Of a DNA stretch of 64,000 nucleotides, positions 1-13,600 are shown in pieces. Every line of letters starts with the position of its first letter. Positions within the stretch are counted from its first letter, which is position 1. Below the pieces are notes generated by a model. It was not told the DNA's origin. It saw only the letters and a program-made list of their open reading frames with translations, and searched no databases. The position numbers and the translations under genes were made by a program. This DNA is from Symsagittifera roscoffensis (lineage: Eukaryota > Xenacoelomorpha > Acoela > Convolutidae), in assembly GCF_963678635.1 (NCBI RefSeq), contig NC_087066.1:47649129-47713128 (forward strand), read 5' to 3'.

Positions 1-345
1 ATCAGATTTGCATTTTGAGACACATAATTCAAATCCTTCAACTTTGAACCAGTTAGTGTCGCCTGATTCATTCAGCCAGGTTTCGCTCATTGCTATCATT
101 TTGGTGGTGACTCAAGACTACTTATAAGCGCTTCTAGTTCCTCATGGTGTATTAATATATTCATTGTTGAAAAAAATGTAATTTCCAAAAGTTTTAAGTT
201 CTGCACCATTAGGACTCGATTTGACTGTTACTGTTGATTAAAAACAGCTCGTAAGGTCATCTAGGGAGAATTCTAAGACCATGCCACCTTCCTAGAGACC
301 TCGCTTGCAGTGTAAGCTGTCGCTCTTCTTGTACTTGTCAAAGCT

Positions 346-402
346 CGAAGTGGCCATGCTGATTCAAGTGGCCATGCTGATTCAAGTGGCCATGCTGATT
401 CA
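346..402. repeat. 18-bp minisatellite, three units
   Basis: The unit GTGGCCATGCTGATTCAA occurs three times head to tail. On the minus strand it would read as repeats of LESAWP in an unremarkable short frame. I treat it as a simple tandem repeat. Confidence 0.85.
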
Positions 403-574
403 ATAGTTGAAGATTGCCGAGTTTTTTCTTGCTCTTTAGTATGCTTAAGGAACCCTAGCATTGTGACCACTTGTTTTTCAATAGTTTGTTTCATAGCCTT
501 CTCCAAATTTCTTGATCATTGATTTTTCTTCGCCCAATCAGAATCGAACTCAGCGCTGACCATGCCCCCTTTTT

Positions 575-930
575 TGGTACAATCAGGGGAGGATTTAGGG
601 GGGCGGAGGCCCCCTCTCAGGGATTCGACCCCCTGCCGACCCAAAGGGTCTCCCATTTGGTACTTTTTAAGAAATCCATTTTTGGCCGACCGATCCTAAG
701 ATTTTTCTAAAAGCGCCTTGGCCGCCAACTAATACCAACTTTGAGGAGCGCGCGCAAAAAAACCGCAATTTTTTTGTCAACATTTTCCAAAAAAAGCCTA
801 AAGACGCCTTTTTTTGGCTTGTTTTTTCAAAATTTTGCCTGCGGCGCAGAAAATTTGGCCAAAACAGGGACTAAACAGTGCTTAGGCAGAGCTCGAAAAA
901 TCAATTCAGTCGACCTAAAAAAAAGATCGC
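575..930. repeat. GC-richer dispersed-repeat-like segment, possibly a DNA-transposon end
   Basis: The block stands out from the AT-rich intron. It opens with CAGGGGAGGATTTAGGGGGG followed by CGGAGGCCCCC. Short starts of the type CAGGGGCGGATTTAGG are common at hAT-like and MITE ends. I could not find the opposite terminal repeat or target duplication, so the class is a guess. Confidence 0.35.
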
Positions 931-1439
931 CTAAAGGAGTCTGGCCTTTGTATCGGAATACTGGAATATCTACATTCGTTTATGACAATAATGAGGCTAT
1001 ATACATATACATTCGCTTATCACAACAATTAGGCTAATACGAGCAACAACGGATAAATAAATTTCTTATTCCGCAGGGAAACCTATAAAATAAAATCAAC
1101 TATCGAAACTAAAAATCGATCAAGTTTATGCGCACCATTTTCGCGTTTGTAATTGGAGAGCGCAATTTCCTAACTTTTAGCAGATGAACTCGAATTAAAC
1201 TGAAAATAACTTTGAATGCATTAATATGTTCTTGAATGCATTAATGTGTTTGAAGCACTTCTGTAGTTATTAGAGCATTTTAAAAAATTACTAAAAAAAA
1301 AATCATGAAACCTAAATACATGAAAATCATTTTGTTTTTCACACATAATAATACATCTGACACCCATTATATTTTCCACAAAACAGACGAGTTCTCAGAA
1401 ATGAAACTTCAACCACATAATTTTCGACTGGCCACTTAC

Positions 1440-1692
1440 AGCTGAGGGTTGAACATGTTCTGCAACAGGAAGCACTGACTCTTGCCTTCGTGCGGATTAG
1501 CGGATGATGAGGAAGAATTGAAGTTCGAGTTCGGAGTACCCGGTCCACTGCTACTACCTCCTCCCGAGGGGGTTGAGTTGAAGTGTCCGGCTGCTGTGGC
1601 TGCTGCTTTGCTGGCGTCCAGTTGTGCTTGAATTTGTTTCTCTCTCATGGTCAAAGCGGCTTCTGCACTTTTGGGGATTTTAAACCCAGTCC
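1440..1692 (-). CDS. RBM39: RBM39 coding exon 8 (linker before UHM)
   Basis: It encodes TGFKIPKSAEAALTMREKQI, then a low-complexity Ala/Ser/Gly stretch, and ends with CFLLQNMFNPQ. In known RBM39 proteins this last motif lies just before the UHM. The donor CT|GTAAGT is at 1439-1438. Confidence 0.9.
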
Positions 1693-4600
1693 CTAGAAAA
1701 CTGTCATTTTAAACAAAACTGGAAATACATCATGCCCCAATTAATTTGGATGTGCATCCCAGTTAAAACTCACTCCGCAAAAATATATTTGATCACTTTT
1801 GTTAGAAATTTCTCATTCTTAGATAGCACTGTTATCCTCCGTACTATATTTCAAATTAGGGCACTTAAAAACAATAAGGTAAGTACTTGAGTTTGTATTG
1901 AAAATCATGCATGCATACAGCACAAAAACTCGAATCGATTGAACAATATTCAGTTGGACTTTCGGCTCACTAACCTTCGGCTAATTTAGCCATCAAGCCC
2001 AATCGTCCGGTCTGACCTAGCTCCACCCCTGTTCTCTCAGCGTCCTCCGTGTCCAGTGAGTGCATTGGATTGGCCACTTCCTGTCTGGCTATGACAGCAT
2101 TCACCTTCATAGGCCTGCCTGCCAGCTCGAATCCGTTCAGCTGCTCCATTGCTTTTTTACCACACTCACTGTCGTTAAACTAAAATTGGCCAGATCATAA
2201 GTCAAATTGGGTTTAAATTATCGTCGCACCACTTATGATATCTCACCCCTAATATATTGCATGGCAATCTAGCCGACAAAAATGAGCCGGATGTCACGAA
2301 ATCGAAAAAAAACAGCCAACTGACAGTTGGAAAACAGTAATGAGCGCAAGGGAACTGAAAAAAAAACGGATTTATTTTTTGAAAAAAAAAATTCAACTTG
2401 CGATTTTTAAAGAAAAATATATGCCCTTAAAGCTCTTAGAATCTCAAGAACTCTTAACGATTGTCACTTTTTGACAATTGATCGAAAGTTGGATCATTAT
2501 GTAGTTTTTCATTCCGTTGGAAAATCTGAAAACTAAAATCCACTTTCGTAATTTAAAGTCAATCACGTAGTTTCGTGCCATTTTCGCTTTCGAAAATCGA
2601 GAAAGCAACTTACCCAAATTTTATTTAATTGGAATTGTATCCAGAAAGTGTATATATACCTAGTTGAATTCATAAATACGAATGAATGCATTTCTGTAGG
2701 TATTAGAGCATTAAAACTTTTTCCTGAAAAAAACCAATACCTATACAAGAGTAACCACTACGCTCATCACTCTCAACTGGGAAAAATGATTACAAATACA
2801 AAAACTACATTCATTAAATTTTTATTTGACTAGCATGAAATTCTTTGGAGAAAAATATATCAAAAAGTACAGCTGGCTGCATTAATTCAGCATTCACAAC
2901 CTAGCCTTCTTAACTGTGTAGGGAATGCAATTGTGTAACTCAATTTGAAAACAATTGTTTTGTTCAAAGCGTTAATTTAATCTTTGAAGCTAAGTTTGTC
3001 TTTTCAGTTTTCTCGGTTCCGCGAACCAGCTCATAACTACGTATCTTGAGTACGCGGAGCTTGACTAAAAACTGAATCAACTTGATGGTCCACACCAAGT
3101 GACCTTGATACTAAGTTAATAACAATATAACAGCATAATTATAAATAACAATATGAGTCCCAAGGTCAGTGTGCAGCAATATCACAATGGCTACTGCACT
3201 TGCAGTAAGTGCTGTATCACATTAACAAAACAAAATTTGCAGAGCGGTAACTAAGCCAACATCATTGGATACAGGATAAAAAAACTCTCAAGTCCCCCTC
3301 AGCGTAAAATTTTTCATATGCAAATTACCTAAAATGAGGCTAGACGACATAGCGTTAACCAAAATTTTTTAAGCCAACCAAACTTTTATATGACAATTAT
3401 TAGAAACTTTACAAAATCGTACAAATTTACAAATTGTTAATTCTACGACCAAGATAAAGAACAACTTCCAAATAAGTCCTGTGACCAAAGTTTTAACAGT
3501 AAAAAGTCTAGGACCCGATTGCAGTAATAACTACAAGACTATTTTAAAAACCGAAAATTCATGTTCTTCACTTTTTCTTAAACTTCGGGTTTTTCCAGCA
3601 ACGATAGCTAAAATGGTGAGAAAAAATAACAGAATAATTAAATTGAGAATACAGTCTCTCGTCTCTTGTTCACGTCATTTTCAAATTTTTCGTCATTTTC
3701 ACGGCTGAAAGGTCTTTAATATGATACCACAATTTACTGCCTATGAACTTTTTTTGAAGTAGCCAAAATTTCGGGCGTAAAATCCCAGCACACGCCATAC
3801 TTCGTTCCCACTGTGAAATCGTCGAAATAATTATAGTGCGATGTAAAATGTTCAGCTAAAAATCATGCTTACCGTAGCAAATGCGTATCCTTTCGAGGTT
3901 CCACTTTCTGGGTCTCTGACCAGCTCGATTTTCTCTAAATTCCCATAAGGCTTGAACAGATTTTCCAACATAGTTTCAGTTATGTTCTCGTGTAAAGATC
4001 CCACAAATAGCCTGGTAGGTCCAGTCATAGAGCCGAACACTGATGTTCCCGTTCCTCCGACGAACGTTTGACTCTGGTTGATGACTCTGTTTTTCTCTGC
4101 TTGACTCGGTTGCACAATTATGGGAACTCCCAAGACTTTCTTCCCAGTCATTCCAATAGCCTGAAGCAAAATTATTATAGCCAAAGAGAACGAACCTTGA
4201 GAACTAATTTCAGTTTCTCAATAACACTTCGCTCTCTCGCATAAACATCTGTGATTTTAACAAACAGGACCATGAGCGTTAAAAAATACGTTCGCTGTTA
4301 GTCATCAACCATGATCCTTCCCATATCCGATTCAGATATCTAAACGGAGAAAAACAGTTTTAAAAGAAACAAAATGAAAAACGCCATTTGCTGACCGAAC
4401 CGAGCACCATCGATTGTCTTCTCCGTCGCTGCTCCTTGCATCTAGGCATTCTTAATTTTATTATTGTTGATTGGTTAAACTCAGGTTTCAAAATTGATTT
4501 ATCGCTTTTGTGTCATTTACTTCGCTTACCAGCCTTACACGGAGGCAAAGAGCTAGTTGAAAGCTTGATTTGATTTCCTATTCAATCTAAAACATGGTCT

Positions 4601-7600
4601 TAAAAGTATTTTGTTTCGTTCTCGACTCGAGAGAAGAGTCTCATTGGACCAGCGTGACTCAGTGGAGACCAAAAGTAAAGCGAACTAGAGAAGTGACTTG
4701 TCGAGTCGCATCACTCAAACATGACCCGTGCTTCACTCACCAATCTAGAATAGCAAACAGACTCGCATTAGAGATGAGTGCTCCTTCACTTCAGTCTAAA
4801 TCAACCCGATATAGAATCAGAAGCAATCAAATTTCAAATCTATAGCCCACGTCGAATTCAAAACTATGTAACCTCAACAGAGCAGTTTGATTAACGTTTT
4901 TGTTAGCGCTTTCAAAGATCCCAAATGCTAATGGTAATTGAAATTAACTTCATCTGGTTTTCTTTATAAACTTTTATACTCGATTTTTGTTTACTACCAC
5001 ACATCTTTTGAGCGAGACTATGACGCAATCGGTCGGAGCGCTTAGTCCATACCTTCTGAACAGATTCAATTTCCAGAAACTCTACATAGGCAATTCCCTT
5101 CGATCGTCTGCCATGTTTGTCACCAATGAGCCGCACATCTTGCACCTAAACAAAATAATTAGTGAGAAAGATTAGAAAGATTACCGAACCTAGAGGTAAA
5201 AGACCGCTCAAATTATGCCATCCGGAAAATTGTCCTGAAAAAATACTTACTGTTCCGACACATGCAAAAGCTTTCTCTAAGTCACGGGGAGTTATATTGG
5301 CTGCCAACTGCATGCAAAACACTGTTCTGACGTCTCGATCTTCTTGAGTCAATTGGATTACATCTGGTTTCCTGGGAAAAATTGAAACATTAAGATTACA
5401 TATAGAATTAGGGATAACCAGTTGCTGCGCAGGTAGCAGAGAATGTTCCGACCACCATGATTTAAAAAGATAAGTAAGGCAAAATAAGTAATTTAATTAT
5501 CTAGCTTTTTCTTTCAATTTATTGACCTTTTTCAACAAAGAGCGATTTCATTAGGCAGTAAAACTACAGTGAAACAAAATTGATTGTCATCAAATTTCGA
5601 GAAGTTTGGTCTGTCTGAACAACGGAAAAATTCAGATGATACTTAAATAAAATCAAGCTTTTTCATGATAAGAAACTTGAACCAACGAGATTTCCTAGAG
5701 GTGGTCGAAATCTGGAAGGCAAAAACACCCCATGCCATAATTCCTTGCCACCCTACGGAGGTAGTCGAAACAAAATTGGAAATGTTACGAGAAACGTCCC
5801 ATTCCCATTAGCTTAACCAAAACAAAAAATTTTGATCACGCGTCAATGAGCTTTAAGGCGTTTTACAACGAACTATTTGAATGAAACAACAATAACAGAT
5901 GAAAATTTGAAAGTTACCTCCTCCACGGACTTGGAGATCTTGATCGTCTACGACGAGAAGGACTTTTGGATATTGCTCTTCCCTTCGGATCATAAATTCG
6001 AGGGTCATATTTTGGAGGAGTTCTAGAACGACGCCGAGGACTGCGATCCCTCTCATGTTTACTTGACTTGGGCACAATTTTATCTCTTCTAGGGCTTCTG
6101 AAAGTAAAGATTGGTCACCAGCATAATCAAAAAAATTGCGTGGAAGAAGCTAACTAAAGTTTTAAACGAAAGATCTATTCAAGCAAAAGGAAACAGCAAA
6201 AAAAAGCTGACTTAAATTATCCTGACGAAAAGCATTTAACTTGAAACGTAAGACGCATTTTTCTCAAATTGGGTTGCCATTAGGTGAAAAAAGATGAGAA
6301 TAATTTTTAGCAGAAATGAAATGGTGCAATTTGTTTTGCGAAATTCTGTGTTAAGTTTTACCCCAAAAAAGGTCCTTTTTGGTTTAGTAAATTAGAAATT
6401 ACGCTAAAACTACTTGGTCAATTACTAACAGAATTATATCAAAGTGAGGCTCTTACCTAGAGCCATAAACTTAAAGAAGGGTATCATCAAGAAAAAATTT
6501 CGCAAAACATTGTAACAATGTTTTTAAATAAAAAACATGGTGTTTTTTATAGCACAAATCTTTAGTAAAAATAACGTAAAAATTAGTAAATATAGTAAAT
6601 TTATAGTTTAAATTTTTAGCTATTAAATCAAAATCATTTAATTTTTACAATTTGTTTAAAGATTATACCCTTCTAGAACTTTGTTGGGATACCTAAGAGA
6701 CTTACTATGAAATTGTTTTGTCAGTAATTGACCCGATAGTTTAGAGTAACTTTTGATTGACTAAAACGCCAAAAATGTTCCTTTTTGGGTCAGAAATTCA
6801 CAAAACAAACGACACTATATTAATTCTGCTAAAAATTTCAGTTTATTTTTTTAAAAGTTTTGTTCTCATCATTTTGCACCGACTTTTTAGCCAATTTGAA
6901 AAGAACGCGCATTTAAATCAGCACTGTATAGATGATTATATTGATTATAACATTTTGAAGGCTCGCGCAGTTTGAATTTCATCTGACATAACCCTAAAAA
7001 TCAAATGCAGAGCAACTTCTATCAGAATTGAGGCTTTGCAAATGTTCTACACAGAAGCTTCGCAAACACTAGCGAGAAGACGACAAAAACGCAGCTCTAT
7101 CAAGTGCAATAAGAAAAGGTAAAAATAAGCCTCGAGTTAGCAAAGCATGCGGCTACGTCTAAGATTCGAACCTGCGATCTAGATATTAAGAGTCTGACAC
7201 CATAATTACTCAGCCAAGGAAACTTAATAGCCAAACACTAGAAACAAATAAAGGAGACAACAGATGCTATTCAACTTCCCATGCTACAGTGAAATTTCCA
7301 AATAAGTGAACACTAATGAAAACCACCATTTGCGAGTTAGGTTAGAAAAAACAGAAGGTTCGTAACAATACACTAAGCTGATGCTAGCATAAAAATGGAT
7401 GAATTAGAGAAACTCAGTACACCTGGAAAAAAGCATAATTGTGCGATTTAAAATGTCGGAGGTACATGCAAGATAGTTGGGCCCTTTAAATTTAGATGGA
7501 TTCCTGAAGGAAAACTTCCAGACCTTAATATCTGCTACAACATGGTTCGCATTTGTTGTTCTGATAATTGAAAATTTGTTGTTCTGTCATAGGGCATAGT

Positions 7601-10600
7601 GTTCAAAATTACGCAGCTCCTGTCTGGCCAACTTCAGTAAATAAATCTCGACGGAAAGACATTCAATTCAAATTCGCATTTAGAACTGCAATGGCTGCAC
7701 AAAAAAGGCTCCATTTGAACACTTTCATTGTTGCACTAAAACACTGCCAGCAAAAGAACACAAACAAATTTTCAGCTGGCTGACATCAATACAAACGATG
7801 TGACCACCACACAACTCGATGTCGAGACTTAAAAAACCACACCATGCCCATAAATAATAAAAGCGAAACCATCTTGATCAAAACGATTGCATACCGCCAG
7901 ATCAATACAAAGTCGCTCCTAAAACAATTTATCCATATGAAGTGAAAATTACGTATTGAAACATCCCTCCAAACTGATGGGCTTCAAGCTCCAGAACCAG
8001 TTTCGCAAGAAAACAGCCTTCCCAGAATTTCACGACGTATTTTGCAGAAGTCCGCTGTGGACATAGCACGCAACAATCTGTCGAGTTTGGACAAAAACAT
8101 CAAAAACGATCACCCAAACTGTTACGTTAGTCCGTATGACATATATAACCTCTTTAAACGTTCATCGAAGCCAACATCTCTAAAAATTGACAAAAAGAGG
8201 GCACAAAGTTTCTTCCTAGGTTCTCTGCACTAATTAAAAACCGTCCGCTGAAACTGGAATATGGAGTTTTGCTCTGTTCCCGCTCTTAGCGAGCCCAGGA
8301 AAAACCACTGCTTCTGCTTGACGGACGGGACGAAACAATTAATCCATCTCCATAATCTTCAACTGTCGAGTATTGAAATAAAAGACAATGAAGACACGGT
8401 TTTGACTACCCTTACTTTTGCAGCTACAAGCAACACCAGAAAACAAGCTTATGTTGATTTTCAACCAAAAAAAATTATCACAAAAAGTCATCCGAATGAG
8501 CCGACTGATTTAACAAACTAACGCCCTTTTTGAGTCGTGATTCAAACGACATCAAAAAATTTCAACAAGTTGTCCCAATGTCAAGAAAAACCGGTTTTAA
8601 ATTTCAGAATTTTAGTCTAATTTCGAGCAAATTATAGAAGGATTAGCCATGAGATTTTAGTTTCACTGCAGTAAATCATTGTTTATTCCATTTTCTTAAT
8701 GCCGTTTTAAAAACAAAACACTTCAAACACTTTCTGCAAAAACATAAGAAAATGTTCTGATTTTTAACCACTCATTTTTCGACAAAAGCTATTGCCCAAT
8801 CTGCCTATTTATCAGTGGCTGTCGAATATGATAAAATGCCTTAGTTATTTGTCAGATCCTTTCATCACACCACTCACAAAAAAAAACACCCATTAAAAAA
8901 ACGAAGAAATTTACATTTATTTTCATAAGAACACGGTCGAAGCATTCTGTGCTATTTGCTTAGCAACTCGATGTTCTTATTGTTCAGACCATTGACACTG
9001 GGTAAAACTTTACATTCGCGTCTGTTTTAGTTTTCTTTCTTTGTTTTCCACGCAAAATCAGGCAACACAAATAATCATCGGACAGGGTTGAATTTTTACA
9101 CTAAGCTGATGCTAGCATAAAAATGGATGAATTAGAGAAACTCAGTACACCTGGAAAAAAGCATAATTGTGCGATTTAAAATGTCGGAGGTACATGCAAG
9201 ATAGTTGGGCCCTTTAAATTTAGATGGATTCCTGAAGGAAAACTTCCAGACCTTAATATCTGCTAAAACATGGTTCGCATTTGTTGTTCTGATAATTGAA
9301 AATTTGTTGTTCTGTCATAGGGCATAGTGTTCAAAATTACGCAGCTCCTGTCTGGCCAACTTCAGTAAATAAATCTCGACGGAAAGACATTCAATTCAAA
9401 TTCGCATTTAGAACTGCAATGGCTGCACAAAAAAGGCTCCATTTGAACACCTTCATTGTTGCACTAAAACACTGCCAGCAAAAGAACACAAACAAATTTT
9501 CAGCTGGCTGACATCAATACAAACGATGTGACCACCACACAACTCGATGTCGAGACTTAAAAAACCACACCATGCCCATAAATAATAAAAGCGAAACCAT
9601 CTTGATCAAAACGATTGCATACCGCCAGATCAATACAAAGTCGCTCCTAAAACAATTCATCCATATGAAGTGAAAATTACGTATTGAAACATCCCTCCAA
9701 ACTGATGGGCTTCAAGCTCCAGAACCAGTTTTGCAAGAAAACAGCCTTCCCAGAATTTCACGACGTATTTTGCAGAAGTCCGCTGTGGACATAGCACGCA
9801 ACAATCTGTCGAGTTTGGACAAAAACATCAAAAACGATCACCCAAACTGTTACGTTAGTCCGTATGACATATATAACCTCTTTAAACGTTCATCGAAGCC
9901 AACATCTCTAAAAATTGACAAAAAGAGGGCACAAAGTTTCTTCCTAGGTTCTCTGCACTAATTAAAAACCGTCCGCTGAAACTGGAATATGGAGTTTTGC
10001 TCTGTTCCCGCTCTTAGCGAGCCCAGGAAAAACCACTGTTTCTGCTTGACGGACGGGACGAAACAATTAATCCATCTCCATAATCTTCAACTGTCGAGTA
10101 TTGAAATAAAAGACAATGAAGACACGGTTTTGACTACCCTTACTTTTGCAGCTACAAGCAACACCAGAAAACAAGCTTATGTTGATTTTCAACCAAAAAA
10201 ATTTATCACAAAAAGTCATCCGAATGAGCCGACTGATTTAACAAACTAACGCCCTTTTTGAGTCGTGATTCAAACGACATCAAAAAATTTCAACAAGTTG
10301 TCCCAATGTCAAGAAAAACCGGTTTTAAATTTCAGAATTTTAGTCTAATTTCGAGCAAATTATAGAAGGATTAGCCATCAGATTTTAGTTTCATTGCAGT
10401 AAATCATTGTTTATTCCATTTTCTTAATGCCGTTTTAAAAACAAAACACTTCAAACACTTTCTGCAAAAACATTAGAAAATGTTCTGATTTTTAACCACT
10501 CATTTTTCGACAAAAGCTATTGCCCAATCTGCCTATTTATCAGTGGCTGTCGAATATGATAAAATGCCTTAGTTATTTGTCAGATCCTTTCATCACACCA

Positions 10601-13600
10601 CTCACAAAAAAAAACACCCATTAAAAAAACGAAGAAATTTACATTTATTTTCATAAGAACACGGTCGAAGCATTCTGTGCTATTTGCTTAGCAACTCGAT
10701 GTTCTTATTGTTCAGACCATTGACACTGGGTAAAACTTTACATTCGCGTCTGTTTTAGTTTTCTTTCTTTGTTTTCCACGCAAAATCAGGCAACACAAAT
10801 AATCATCGGACAGGGTTGAGTGATACATATTGAAGCCATTTCAGTCAAGCTTTGAACGACATTTAAAAATCCCGAAAATTTTATCTAGTGTCGAGAACAA
10901 CCGGTTTGAAATTTTTGATTTTTCGTCTAATTTCGAGCGCAGAAAGCGATCGATCAGAAATACAACAGCTTAATTATTCCTAAGTTGAGACTTTAAAACT
11001 TAACTTTAAGCAATTAAAACTACTTTTCGGAGTTTTATGCTTCATTTTTAGTTTTTCTTGTCATTTTTCTTGAAATGTTTTGTTCAATTTGCCTATATTT
11101 CCATGACTGCTTAATATGGCTAAATTATATTTTTACTTCAGATCTTTTTATCGCATCAAGCAAAACAACCACTAATTGTTGTGATAAACTTATTAAACAG
11201 ATTTCCTTTCCCCGTATACAAACTGTGTATTTTCAGATATATGCTTTAGAGCTAAATCTAAAATCGCATTATTGAACGGAAAAATAGCAAAGCCCTGCTG
11301 CTTTAGGTGTTGCAGGTTAAGACTTATGGTGCACTTTGTTGGCGCAAGCTCTTTTCGTGCGGCCATCGACGCATCCCCTAGAAATTTCCAACGAAAAATA
11401 TTTCCCATCCAGACATCAGTAGGAGGATTGAGCATCAACCCTGCTACAAAAAAAAACTACCACTCAATCCAGAAGAACGAAGACAAACTTATTCTGTGGC
11501 ACGACTTGATCAACAATACTGTGGCCCCCCACCACAGCAACGGTTGGAAATCTTGTTCAGTAGAACTACTGCTTTCGACTCTCCACGGACTGCGTCACCA
11601 GATCACAGCAATAGTATACACCAACACCACAGACATACTCAAAAGATTGAGAACATTGAACATCCTCATTATCCCAGTAAAAAAGTTGTTATCCACAAGA
11701 AAGAGAAAGAACAACAGAATCTTGCGAGATTCGAGGCAAATTCACCCGTCTTTGATCCTTGAAGAGAGACTAATCAGAACCGTCTACAGAAAAGTAGAAG
11801 TAACTTGAAAAAATTAGTCCTGAAGAAACGGTCAAAGTCTGCCACGAAGAAGTCAAAGAAACAGTCAACGTCGAAGCGAAGGCAGAAAAAGAAAAGCAAA
11901 AAATAAAAGTAAGAAGCTTTTTCTGAAATTACAAGGGTAGCTTCTTGGGACTTAATTGTCTTAGAGCGGCCCAGTAATAATCAGAGTAGGGCTTAGTGTT
12001 TTTGAAGGAGAAATTATGGGGTAGCTTCTTGAGACTTCAGTGTCTTAGGGCGGTCTAGTAGTTTTCGTGAGTTGATTTCATTAGGTAGCTTCTTGAGAGT
12101 TAAGTGTCTTAGAGCGGCCTGATAAAATCAAACTTAATATGCCTTCAAAACCAAAAACTAGACGTAAAGGTACTGAATCTGCGAGTGAAATGGACGCTTG
12201 GCAATGTAAAACGTGCAATAAGACCTATGTTAACCTCGATGATAAAGTAATGGAGTGTGATAAATGTCATGAACACCTTTGTACAACATGCATAAATATA
12301 CCAGACCAATTCTACGATTACATGTGTCAACCAGAAGTCATCTGGTGTTGCAGTTCCTGCACACCGAAGGTGAAACTTTTAATTGAAGCTGACAAGAATC
12401 CAGAACCGGATACACTAAGGAGCGATCTGGACAAAACAATGGTGAACCTAAACCACATGATGAACGACTTCTATAAGTTTGTAGCAGGACCAAGAGCCGT
12501 GAATCAAACTGAACAGAAACCATGGGACGTGGCCCAACAACTGAGAGTCAAGCCACTAAAAGAAATTAAAATGGAAGCATCTGAAGAGCAAAAAAGAGAA
12601 GACGACAAAAGAAGAAAAAAGAACTTGATAATTTACGAAGCACTTGAGAGTACCCACAAAGATGGACATAACAGAAAGGTAGAAGACAAACAACATAAAA
12701 AAATTTCTAGCATCGGCCGAAAAGGGAAACAAAACAGCCACAAATTTTGTCTGACTTGGGAAGAAGAATGATGAAGCCACGACAAACAGACCACTGCTAG
12801 TATCTTTTGATAACGAAAAAGATGTAAACGAGATAAGTAAAAACTTGAATACAATAAAAGATGCCGAATATAAAATCAAAAACCTGCGGATTGGCCCAGA
12901 CAGGAGTCTCAAGGAACGAGAAGAAGTCTGAAGATTGATAGCAAAGGCGAAAAACTTGAACGAAAAGGAACAAGGAGACTACGTGCGCCTTGTGAGGGGG
13001 GTTACAAATAATGAATATAAGGAAAAAACCTCAAACCGGTATTTATTAATCTGGTTCACAAACATAGACACATTAACTCAAGACAAACTGCACGAAATCA
13101 CGTGGAGAAAGAATCAAGCAAAATACATGCCTGATGTCATCGCTCTAGTGGAAGGCAAACCGAAAAATTCTCGCGCAGAATGGAATCCAGTATGGCATGA
13201 AATCCAAAACTATAACATAGAATCAATAAATATGAACCCATCTGATCAAGGACGCGGAATTTTAGTTTATATTAATGAAAACATTTGGACAAAAATAAGT
13301 CTTCTTTCTGTGAAAACTTATTTTTAAAAATTAAAATTGGCAGGAACATCATCAACTTTGGTGTATTGTATAGAAGTCCAAACTCAACTAAAGAAAATGA
13401 CCACCAACTAAAAAATTTGATTGACAATTTGAACGAAACACAGTCAAATGACTCAACACTAATAGTGGGAGACACAAATCTACCACAGATAGATTGTGAG
13501 GCCATGAGTACATTAAAAGATGAAAATAGCACTAAGTTCACCTTTCTAGAGGCAGTTAAAGACGCACTACTAACACAACATATCAAAGAGCCTACAAGGC

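Larger units (their letters stand above)
1..1439. other. RBM39 intron / flank, no exon recognised
   Basis: I looked on the minus strand for the UHM exons that should follow exon 8 and saw no recognisable part of that fold. Apart from the two repeats listed separately, the stretch is AT-rich and shows nothing codable. Confidence 0.5.

Noticed and set aside
1-1437. RBM39 UHM exon within the left edge
   Set aside because: No segment on the minus strand shows the UHM sequence pattern expected after the NMFNPQ motif.
7150-7222. Functional tRNA gene
   Set aside because: Boxes A and B are good but the T-stem and acceptor stem do not pair.
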